A DNA stretch of 64,000 bases from Thalassococcus_A lentus (GTDB lineage: Bacteria; Pseudomonadota; Alphaproteobacteria; Rhodobacterales; Rhodobacteraceae), in the NCBI RefSeq assembly GCF_028023555.1, contig NZ_JAQIOY010000003.1:558001-622000 (forward strand), written 5' to 3'. Position numbers and translations under genes: made by a program. The notes under the pieces are model-generated. The model ran no database searches. It was given only the letters and a program-made list of their open reading frames with translations, and had not been told where the DNA came from. Shown piece by piece: positions 42,882 to 50,774 of the stretch (its first letter is position 1; the number at the start of each line of letters is the position of its first letter).

Positions 42882-44149
42882 TCGCCTTTGATCCGTTCTA
42901 TCTTGGCGCCCACGTTTTCGAGCTTGCGCACGACGTGCTCATAGCCTCGATCCAAATGGTAAACGCGGTTCACGATGGTTTCGCCTTCAGCGGCCAGACC
43001 GGCAAGGATCAACGATACCGAAGCACGCAGGTCTGTCGCCATGACCGGCGCGCCCTTCAGGCGATCAACACCTGTCACGGTTGCGGTACCGCCATGCACA
43101 TCAATGCTGGCCCCCATGCGGATCAGTTCGGGCGCATGCATAAAGCGGTTCTCAAAGATCTTTTCTTCCAGAACAGACGTGCCCTCGGCCGTGCACAGCA
43201 AGGCCATCATCTGAGCCTGCAAATCCGTTGGGAAACCGGGGTAAGGCTCGGTGGTTACATCCACGGCGCGGACGCGGTCGCCCTTGCGGCTGACCTTTAG
43301 CCCTTTTTCCGTCTGTTCAACGGACACACCGGCCTGATCCAGCTTCTCACAGAACGCTTCGAGCAAATCGATCCGGCCGCCAAGGCAGGTCACTTCGCCA
43401 CCACAGACAGCGGGTGCCAACATGTAGGTGCCCAATTCGATCCGGTCTGTGACCACACGGTGGGTCCCGCCGCCCAATCTGTCGACACCCTGAATGGTGA
43501 TGGTGCTGGTGCCCTCACCTTCGATCTGCGCGCCCATTTTCTGAAGGCATTGTGCAAGATCGACGATTTCCGGCTCACGTGCCGCGTTCTTCAGCACCGT
43601 TGTGCCTTTGGCCAGCGTCGCAGCCATCAGAGCATTTTCCGTCGCACCGACGGACACAAAGGGAAATTCAACAACCGCACCTTTCAAGCCGCCGGACGGC
43701 GCCTTGGCATGGACATAGCCATCGCGCAGCTCAAGATCAGCGCCCATTGCTTCGAGCGCCTTGAGGTGCAGATCCACCGGGCGGGCACCAATCGCGCAGC
43801 CGCCGGGAAGCGAAACAACAGCCTGCCCGGCCCGGGCCAGCATGGGCCCCAGAACGAGGATCGACGCACGCATCTTGCGCACGATGTCATAATCCGCAGT
43901 CAGGTTGTTCAGATCATGACTGGACATCGCCAGCACCTGACCGTCCTGCAAGGCTGAGACCTCGGCCCCCAAAGACTGCAACAGCGCTGTCATGGTCCGG
44001 ATGTCAGACAATCGCGGCGCATTGGTCAGCGTCAGCGGTTCATCGCTCAGCAATGTCGCTGGCATCAGTGTGAGGCAGGCATTTTTGGCGCCCGCAATCG
44101 GTATATCGCCGCTCAGCGCACCATTACCCGTTACAACAATCGAATCCAT
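42878..44149 (-). CDS. murA: UDP-N-acetylglucosamine 1-carboxyvinyltransferase
   Basis: 423 residues. First committed step of peptidoglycan synthesis, moving enolpyruvyl from PEP to UDP-GlcNAc. The catalytic cysteine is in GGCAIGARPVDLH (fosfomycin target), and the N-terminal GDIPIAGAKNACL loop is the family signature. The whole two-domain length is present. Cytoplasmic. Followed by DUF2948 with a 4-bp overlap. Confidence 0.97.
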   Translation of the reverse strand: MDSIVVTGNGALSGDIPIAGAKNACLTLMPATLLSDEPLTLTNAPRLSDIRTMTALLQSLGAEVSALQDGQVLAMSSHDLNNLTADYDIVRKMRASILVLGPMLARAGQAVVSLPGGCAIGARPVDLHLKALEAMGADLELRDGYVHAKAPSGGLKGAVVEFPFVSVGATENALMAATLAKGTTVLKNAAREPEIVDLAQCLQKMGAQIEGEGTSTITIQGVDRLGGGTHRVVTDRIELGTYMLAPAVCGGEVTCLGGRIDLLEAFCEKLDQAGVSVEQTEKGLKVSRKGDRVRAVDVTTEPYPGFPTDLQAQMMALLCTAEGTSVLEEKIFENRFMHAPELIRMGASIDVHGGTATVTGVDRLKGAPVMATDLRASVSLILAGLAAEGETIVNRVYHLDRGYEHVVRKLENVGAKIERIKGE

Positions 44150-44155
44150 ACCTGC

Positions 44156-44332
44156 CTAGTCCTTCTGCTCTTGCCGGCCTTGTTGACCCGTGTCCCCTGC
44201 CGCAGCCTCTCCGCCAGCATGCCTTGCGCGTGCCTGCGCCTTGCGTCTGGCCAGATTGGCTTTCAATGCCGCTTTCAACCGGTCATCCCGGCTGGTTTGG
44301 CCTGCTTTGGGGGTGGGTGATTTCCGCTCCAT
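44156..44332 (-). CDS. Small basic protein upstream of murA
   Basis: 58 residues: MERKSPTPKAGQTSRDDRL, then KAALKANLARRKAQARARHA and a Gln/Gly-rich tail. AGGAAGGG lies a few bases before the ATG. The core is a short, strongly basic helix, which I recall as usual for small proteins in front of murA in this bacterial group. It could bind RNA or DNA. Its stop is 6 bp before the murA ATG, so the two are probably co-translated. Confidence 0.7.
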   Translation of the reverse strand: MERKSPTPKAGQTSRDDRLKAALKANLARRKAQARARHAGGEAAAGDTGQQGRQEQKD

Positions 44333-44426
44333 GCGCCCTTCCTAACGCAGGGGCGAAAAAGGGTCCAGATAAGGCTTGCACGACCGAACAATTGGGTCTA
44401 ATCACCCCGCACGCTTCGGCAACGGA

Positions 44427-44501
<75 letters not shown>

Positions 44502-44607
44502 TCTTCCCAAACTCCGCAATCCCTGAACTGGCGTCGCAACGCGAATTGGCAGTTGCCAAAGTCCCATGGCAGGGCCTAATCCGCTGAGAGAAGTTGGGAG
44601 TGCCAGA

Positions 44608-45831
44608 GTGCTGCTGTATCGAATCCTGATCAGTCTGTTTGCCGTGATCGAGCTGTTTCGCGCAGCGCGCCGCGAAGGCTGGGCAGGTGTTCAGGCGCGA
44701 TTGGGCCTGTCCGAGCCCGAACTGGGCCCACACATCTGGCTGCATGGCGCCTCGAACGGCGAATTGGCCTCAGCACGCGGGGTGCTGGAGGCCATGATCG
44801 CGGCGCAGCCCGATTTGCGTTGGTTGGTGACATGCAACTCGGCTTCGGGCCTGGATGTGGTGCGACGCTGGGGCTTTGCAGAAATAACCGTACGTCCGGC
44901 CCCATTGGATTTGTCATGGGTCACAAAACGCATGATGCGGCGATGGAATGTCGAGGCGCACATAAGTTTGGAATCCGAAATATGGCCACACCGTTTCGCG
45001 CAGTGCCCCGGCCCGGTGATCCTGCTTGGGGCGCGGCTGAGCGAGGGAACCGCACAAACCTTTGGACACGTTCCCACCCTTGCTGCGGCCACATTGGCCA
45101 AGGTCGATCTGGTGATTGCGCAGGACAGCGGCAGTCTGGCGCGCCTGCGCGGCCTTGGCTTGCCGGAACGGGCAGAGGCCACGGTCGCCAACCTGAAGAC
45201 CTTTTACAAAGCGCCCGAAGCGGATTTGCCCGACGCCAGTTTGACCTCTGCCTTTGACCGGGCAAATACATGGCTGGCGGCCTCAACCCATGAAGGCGAA
45301 GAAGGCATCATTCTCAACGCGCATCAGATCGCCCGCGGCCAATTGCCAGACCTAAAACTGATCCTCGCCCCGCGCCATCCAAACCGCATCGAGGCGATCG
45401 AGGCTTTGGTCGAAAGGGCGGGTTTCAGCTATGCCCGCCGGAGCAATCGGGAATCCCCGGAGGGCGTCGACGTCTACCTCGCGGACACCTTCGGCGAAAT
45501 GCACAAATGGTACGCCCTGTCGGGTCGCGTTTTCATCGGAGGCTCTCTGGTCGCCAAGGGCGGACATACACCATATGAGCCAGCAGCGTTTGAATGCGCC
45601 CTGATGTACGGCATGGATATGCGCAACTTTGCCAGCCCGGCACTGGCACTGGCCGCGGCGCGCGTGTCAAACGAAGTCGAAGATGCCGATACTCTGGCCG
45701 CAGCGCTGATCCGCTTGAAAGAGAGGGACGATCAACAAACGCTTGCCCGTGCACAGGCCACGTTGCTGAAACCTGAAATGGACATGGACGCGCTTTTGGA
45801 TTGCATTCTGAAGGTCTTGCCCGGCGCCTAG
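44608..45831 (+). CDS. waaA: 3-deoxy-D-manno-octulosonic acid transferase
   Basis: 407 residues. Adds Kdo to lipid A precursor at the inner membrane. A single N-terminal hydrophobic helix (LLYRILISLFAVIELF) anchors it, followed by WLHGASNGE (the catalytic Glu region) and, near the end, GGSLVAKGGHTPYEPAAFECALMYG, the family's donor-site signature. The GTG at 44608 has GGGAG upstream; the ATG at 44566 would add 14 residues without a good site. Confidence 0.9.
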   Translation: MLLYRILISLFAVIELFRAARREGWAGVQARLGLSEPELGPHIWLHGASNGELASARGVLEAMIAAQPDLRWLVTCNSASGLDVVRRWGFAEITVRPAPLDLSWVTKRMMRRWNVEAHISLESEIWPHRFAQCPGPVILLGARLSEGTAQTFGHVPTLAAATLAKVDLVIAQDSGSLARLRGLGLPERAEATVANLKTFYKAPEADLPDASLTSAFDRANTWLAASTHEGEEGIILNAHQIARGQLPDLKLILAPRHPNRIEAIEALVERAGFSYARRSNRESPEGVDVYLADTFGEMHKWYALSGRVFIGGSLVAKGGHTPYEPAAFECALMYGMDMRNFASPALALAAARVSNEVEDADTLAAALIRLKERDDQQTLARAQATLLKPEMDMDALLDCILKVLPGA

Positions 45832-45890
45832 CACGCTTGAACCTGCCCGGAATATGCTTATCCTTCTGTTGGGCAACCACGAGCACGGTA

Positions 45891-46331
45891 ATGATCCAAT
45901 ACAGTCTCAAATGCGAGCAAGGCCACAGCTTTGACAGCTGGTTTCAATCGGCCAGTGCTTTCGACAAACTGCAAGCCGCAGGACATGTCGCCTGCGCGGT
46001 CTGTGGCTCTGCTGATGTGAAAAAAGCGCTGATGGCACCGCGCGTGACCGCATCTGACAAGGCCGCGGAAGAACCGGCATCGCCGCAGCAACCTCTCAGC
46101 GCCCCCGCCAATCCTGCCGAACAGGCAATCGCCGAAATGAAAGCCCATGTAGAGGCCAATTCTGACTACGTGGGCGGAGATTTTGCCCAAGAGGCCCGTG
46201 CAATGCATCTGGGCGACGTGCCCGAACGGTCCATTTGGGGCGAAGCGCGCGGGGACGAAGCCAAGGCGCTGATCGAAGAGGGCATTCCAGTGGCGCCCCT
46301 CCCCTTCACACCAACCAGAAAGAGCAACTGA
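45891..46331 (+). CDS. DUF1178 family protein
   Basis: 146 residues. LKCEQGHSFDSWFQSASAF at the start and CAVCGS about 30 residues on make a zinc-ribbon-like pair; the C-terminal IWGEARGDEAKALIEEGIPVAPLPF is also typical. Unknown function. The ATG at 45891 starts the conserved part; its stop overlaps the next ATG (TGATG). Confidence 0.88.
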   Translation: MIQYSLKCEQGHSFDSWFQSASAFDKLQAAGHVACAVCGSADVKKALMAPRVTASDKAAEEPASPQQPLSAPANPAEQAIAEMKAHVEANSDYVGGDFAQEARAMHLGDVPERSIWGEARGDEAKALIEEGIPVAPLPFTPTRKSN

Positions 46332-46972
46332 TGCGCGTCTTGATCACCGGTGCAAACCGAGGCATCGGTGCGGAAATGGCCCGCCAGATGCGCGACCGCG
46401 GCGATGAGGTTATCGCCTGCTCCCGGGGTGATGCTGACTGGCCCTTGGATGTGACACGCCAAGCGGATTTCGAAAGGCTGTCGGACAAGCTCGACGGCGC
46501 AGCCATTGATCTGGTGATCTGCAATGCAGGTGTTTACCTTGAAAAAGGCCAAAGCGTTGAGGACGGGTATGCCCCCGCGCTTTGGGATCAGACCTTTGCC
46601 GTCAACGTCACCGGCGTCTTCCTGACCGCCAAGACTTTGCTGCCGAACCTGCGCGCCGCCAAGGCCCCAAAATTGGCAATCATCTCTTCGCAGATGGGCT
46701 CAAACACCAAAGCGCCGGGCGGCAGCTACATCTATCGCGCCTCCAAGGCAGCCGCGCTGAACCTAGGACGCAATCTGGCCACCGACCTCGCCCCACAGGG
46801 AATCGCGGTCGGGATCTACCATCCCGGCTGGGTTCAGACGGACATGGGCGGCGGCGCGGCTGACATCACACCAGTGGACGCCGCGAATGGGCTGATCAGC
46901 CGCTTCGATCATTTGTCACTGGACACCACAGGCTGCTTTGAAACCTGGGATGGCGAGGCTCATCCACTTTGA
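46331..46972 (+). CDS. Short-chain dehydrogenase/reductase
   Basis: 213 residues. GANRGIG (NAD(P) binding, residues 7-13), NAG (65-67 region), catalytic Ser in AIISSQMGS and Tyr/Lys in YIYRASKAA (YxxxK). Substrate unknown. Coupled to the DUF1178 gene by overlap. Confidence 0.9.
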   Translation: MRVLITGANRGIGAEMARQMRDRGDEVIACSRGDADWPLDVTRQADFERLSDKLDGAAIDLVICNAGVYLEKGQSVEDGYAPALWDQTFAVNVTGVFLTAKTLLPNLRAAKAPKLAIISSQMGSNTKAPGGSYIYRASKAAALNLGRNLATDLAPQGIAVGIYHPGWVQTDMGGGAADITPVDAANGLISRFDHLSLDTTGCFETWDGEAHPL

Positions 46973-47090
46973 GCTCTTAGACTCGACACGACTTTATAGC
47001 AAATGGGTTCAAATGTCGTGAAGCGGCGCTCAACCTATGCTATACTCAAGGCTCTTCATTTCTATTTTTTGACTTTTTTAGGTTACCTAA

Positions 47091-48515
47091 ATGCTTTTTT
47101 CATTTCTACGAAACGCGGTGCTTTGCGCCGGATTCTCTTTTGCGGCATCCATTTCATCAGCTCAAACCGCTTCTGGACCGCTTATCGATATTCCAAATGC
47201 AACCGATATTCGTATTTGGGAAGTAACCGGAACACCGAGTGCCGAACTGCTGCCTCTTTTCGACCCAAGCGACCAGCGCCTTTACATACGGCTTTCGCCG
47301 CCGCTTAACGGCGGCAACAAAGACTTCACAGGTCTCGTCAGCGGCCAAGAGTACTATGATGCCTATATCTCCACGCCAATTGGCAATCTAACCCCCTCAG
47401 GGAATTGCCTTTCTATAAGAGGCACCGCTTCCGCTTCTGCTCCCGGCTTCAACATCGCGCGCGTTGACATTATGGCGGGTGCAACAATTCTGACCAGCTT
47501 CGATCAGGTGACCTCTTTGGGTATAGCAGCAAGTTACCTACCCGGCAGCGAAGGGTTCATTGTGGACAATGACCCGGGTTTGAACACGTGGTCCAACTTG
47601 GGTGGCGGCTCATCGATGGACGTCACACTTTGCCGCTCCGCTCCTAACTTAACGATCCAAAAAAATCGACTCGCCCCCGCAGACCTTGCCTTCCCGGGCG
47701 ATACCGTGCGCTTTGAAGTCCTTGTTGATGTCGACGGCGCCGGATTGGCTGCAGGGCAGCAAATCACAATGACGGACACATATCCTATTGGACTGAACTT
47801 CGTTTCGGCCGCTGGCGGACCAAATTGGGCCTGTACGGCGGCGGGTGGGACCCTAACTTGCACGTTTACAGCCCCAGCCAATGGTGCTCCTTCGGGCGGG
47901 ATTGACCCAATGTTTGTTGACTTCACGGTAGCGGCGACCCAAACGCCGTCAATGTTGAGCAATTGTGCCACGTTAACCGCCGCAACGGATGTGGCGACCG
48001 TTCCTTTAACGCCTAGCTGCGCCGATGTGCAGATCGCGAACCGGGCAGTTTGGTATGCCTATTCAATTAAATATTTGTGCGGCTGGCATTTCGCGCCGGA
48101 TATTACAGAAAACGTCCGCCATGTTGTGGCTGACGGGCGTTACAGAACGGAAATCAACATCGTCAACACGTTTGACGACGTTCAACTCCGCAAGTCGATA
48201 ATTCCGCTGGTAAACAAAGGCAAAGATATCATTCGCGAACCTCAGCAGATCGACAAGCAAGGAACGGAGAACTTTACACTCCGTGCCCAGCACGCAACGT
48301 TGGATGACTGTACCAAACTCGGCGAAATGTACGGGCGCAACGACTTTGCAACCGGTCGAATTAACATCGGCTTCCTTACAATCTTTGCTTCGGCGCCGAT
48401 TGATGTGACAGCCGTCTATACCGCCCAGCCCTTCCAAGGCTCCGCAGACGAAGTGCAGCCTGCACTGGATGTAGAAAGCATCGAAGGGAAGCGGCGAGTG
48501 TTTATTCTCCAATGA
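47091..48515 (+). CDS. Secreted protein with DUF11-like domain, function unknown
   Basis: 474 residues. Signal peptide of about 24 residues (ends SISSA-QT). Residues ~185-300 (NLTIQKNRLAPADLAFPGDTVRFEVLVD; DTYPIGLNFVSA; CTFTAPANG) match the DUF11 repeat of surface and adhesin-type proteins, a beta-sandwich. The last ~140 residues (VWYAYSIKYLCGWHF ... RTEINIVNTFDDVQLRKSIIPLV) form a separate domain I do not recognise. The codon use and AT content differ from its neighbours, so transfer is possible. It reads alone, with an AT-rich leader. Confidence 0.75.
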   Translation: MLFSFLRNAVLCAGFSFAASISSAQTASGPLIDIPNATDIRIWEVTGTPSAELLPLFDPSDQRLYIRLSPPLNGGNKDFTGLVSGQEYYDAYISTPIGNLTPSGNCLSIRGTASASAPGFNIARVDIMAGATILTSFDQVTSLGIAASYLPGSEGFIVDNDPGLNTWSNLGGGSSMDVTLCRSAPNLTIQKNRLAPADLAFPGDTVRFEVLVDVDGAGLAAGQQITMTDTYPIGLNFVSAAGGPNWACTAAGGTLTCTFTAPANGAPSGGIDPMFVDFTVAATQTPSMLSNCATLTAATDVATVPLTPSCADVQIANRAVWYAYSIKYLCGWHFAPDITENVRHVVADGRYRTEINIVNTFDDVQLRKSIIPLVNKGKDIIREPQQIDKQGTENFTLRAQHATLDDCTKLGEMYGRNDFATGRINIGFLTIFASAPIDVTAVYTAQPFQGSADEVQPALDVESIEGKRRVFILQ

Positions 48516-48623
48516 AATCGGAAACAGCGAAGGTGCCTCAGTAAGTATGCGGCGCCTTTGACACCTTGCCCTTTTGGCGCCGCAGGCCTAAACCCCGCGC
48601 AAGTTTATCCGGGGAGAGGCCCC

Positions 48624-49859
48624 TTGCCCATTCTAGTGATGAAATTTGGCGGCACGTCTGTCGCCACGCTTGACCGCATTCGGCGCGCTGCAAAGCGCGT
48701 AGGTGTCGAAGTCGCCAAAGGCTACGATGTGATCGTCATCGTATCGGCCATGTCGGGCGAGACGAACAAACTTGTTGGCTATGTCGATGAGACGTCACCG
48801 CTCTATGACGCACGCGAGTATGATGCGGTTGTCTCATCGGGTGAAAACGTCACCGCAGGCCTGATGGCGCTGACGCTTCAGGAGATGGATGTGCCTGCGC
48901 GCAGCTGGCAGGGCTGGCAGGTGCCGGTGCAGACCACGTCGGCGCATGCTGCTGCGCGGATCGAGGCTATTCCACCGGAAAACATCCTCGCCAAATTCGA
49001 CGAAGGCATGAAGGTTGCCGTGGTTGCAGGGTTCCAGGGTGTCAGCCCGGAGGGCCGGATAACAACGCTTGGCCGCGGCGGCTCGGACACCACGGCGGTG
49101 GCCTTTGCGGCTGCTTTCGGCGCGGAACGTTGTGACATCTACACAGACGTGGACGGGGTCTACACCACTGACCCACGGGTTTGCGAAAAAGCCCGCAAAC
49201 TGGACAAGATCGCCTTTGAGGAAATGCTGGAGCTGGCCAGTCTGGGCGCGAAGGTCTTGCAGACCCGCTCGGTTGAGCTGGCCATGCGCTACAAAGTTCG
49301 GCTGCGGGTTCTGAGCAGCTTTGAGGAACAATCTGACGAAGCAGGCACATTGGTCTGCGATGAGGAGGAAATCATGGAAAGCAATGTCGTGGCCGGAGTG
49401 GCCTATTCACGCGACGAGGCCAAGATGACTCTCGTCTCCGTCGCCGACCGCCCCGGGATCGCGGCCGCAATCTTTGGTCCCTTGGCCGATGCGGGCGTGA
49501 ACGTGGATATGATCGTCCAGAACATATCCGAGGAAGGCCGTACTGACATGACCTTCTCGTGCCCGACCAATCAGGTGGCGCGTGCGGAAAAGGCCATGCA
49601 GGACGCCAAGGACGCCGGCTCGATCAATTTCCACGATATCATCGCGGACACGGATGTGGCCAAGGTATCGGTGGTGGGCATCGGCATGCGCAGCCACGCG
49701 GGTGTGGCCGCCAAGATGTTCGAGGTGCTCAGCCAGGAAAGCATCAACATCAAGGTCATCACCACCTCGGAAATCAAGATTTCGGTCTTGATCGACCGAA
49801 AATACATGGAGCTTGCGGTGCAGGCATTGCACGACGCCTTCGAGCTGGAAAAAGCCTGA
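48624..49859 (+). CDS. lysC: Aspartate kinase
   Basis: 411 residues from a TTG at 48624 with GGGGAGAGG four bases before. VMKFGGTSVA (ATP/aspartate binding), LGRGGSDTTAVA and two C-terminal ACT domains (AGVAYSRDEAKMTLVSVADRPGIAAAIF in parts, then VSVVGIGMRSHAGVAAKMF). It makes aspartyl phosphate for lysine, methionine and threonine, with feedback through the ACT domains. Terminator follows. Confidence 0.96.
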   Translation: MPILVMKFGGTSVATLDRIRRAAKRVGVEVAKGYDVIVIVSAMSGETNKLVGYVDETSPLYDAREYDAVVSSGENVTAGLMALTLQEMDVPARSWQGWQVPVQTTSAHAAARIEAIPPENILAKFDEGMKVAVVAGFQGVSPEGRITTLGRGGSDTTAVAFAAAFGAERCDIYTDVDGVYTTDPRVCEKARKLDKIAFEEMLELASLGAKVLQTRSVELAMRYKVRLRVLSSFEEQSDEAGTLVCDEEEIMESNVVAGVAYSRDEAKMTLVSVADRPGIAAAIFGPLADAGVNVDMIVQNISEEGRTDMTFSCPTNQVARAEKAMQDAKDAGSINFHDIIADTDVAKVSVVGIGMRSHAGVAAKMFEVLSQESINIKVITTSEIKISVLIDRKYMELAVQALHDAFELEKA

Positions 49860-49863
49860 TCCC

Positions 49864-49891
49864 AAAGCCCGCCCCATGGCGGGCTTTTTTT
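49864..49891 (+). terminator. Rho-independent terminator of lysC
   Basis: AAAGCCCGCC/GGCGGGCTTT 10-bp stem with a 4-nt loop, followed by a run of seven T. Starts 5 bp after the lysC stop. Confidence 0.9.
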
Positions 49892-50016
49892 CGCTGATAC
49901 AATTCTTACATGCTTGAGGACGGAAATTGTTTCCGTCAGCTTGGGGCTGTTACCTCTACGGCCCGCATTTTACTTTTGGGCAATTGCACCGCCGCAATTT
50001 ATCAGGACCTTTTCAC

Positions 50017-50631
50017 ATGACCGAAGCCGCATTCTGGGACAAAATTGCCGAAAAATATGCCAGCGATCCGATCGAGAACCTGGAAGGGTATCACAAGACG
50101 CGGGATATGATTGTAGACCGCCTGAAACCCGAACACCGTGTTCTGGAGCTGGGCTGCGGCACCGGCAGCACGGCGCTGGAAATCGCAAAGCATGTGCAGG
50201 ACTATCTGGCGACGGATCTGTCGCCCAAGATGATCGAAATTGCCAATGCCAAACGCGACGCCGAGACGCCAGAGCATCTGCGCTTTGCTGTTGCCGATGG
50301 CGCGGGCTTGCCCGATTTTTCGCCCGATGTGGTTCTTGCGCTGAACCTCATTCATCTGGTGCCAAACGCCGACGCCATGATCCAAAAGATATTCGACCGT
50401 TTGCCGCAAGGCGGATTATTCATCGCCAAAACCGCCTGTCTGCGCGATGGTCCGTGGTATCTGGCCGTCATGATCCCCCTGATGCGGCTGATCGGCAAAG
50501 CGCCGCATGTCAGCATTTTTTCACAAGTCGAATTGACCGATCGTTTGCAAAAAGCCGGCTTTGTGATCGATGAAACGCTGCTGCAAAAAGGCACGGCCCC
50601 GCGGCTGTTTACCATCGCGCGTAAACCCTGA
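50017..50631 (+). CDS. Class I SAM-dependent methyltransferase
   Basis: 204 residues. AdoMet motif I is VLELGCGTGSTALEIA, with DLSPKMIEIA after it. The segment LNLIHLVPNADAMIQ resembles UbiE-like enzymes and hydrophobic LAVMIPLMRLIG suggests a lipid-like or membrane-near substrate, which is not identified. The ATG at 50017 has AGGA upstream. It lies between lysC and ptsP. Confidence 0.85.
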   Translation: MTEAAFWDKIAEKYASDPIENLEGYHKTRDMIVDRLKPEHRVLELGCGTGSTALEIAKHVQDYLATDLSPKMIEIANAKRDAETPEHLRFAVADGAGLPDFSPDVVLALNLIHLVPNADAMIQKIFDRLPQGGLFIAKTACLRDGPWYLAVMIPLMRLIGKAPHVSIFSQVELTDRLQKAGFVIDETLLQKGTAPRLFTIARKP

Positions 50632-50774
50632 AGAGCGCGCCATGGGGCCGTTTAGCCCTGTGCTGAAAAAACGAGCAGAAGACCGGGCGCTGCGCAATAG
50701 ACGCAACGGCCTCTTTCCAACAAGGCGTGAAGACCGCTATACCGAAAGCGACGACGGGGGGGATGCGAGGCAGA

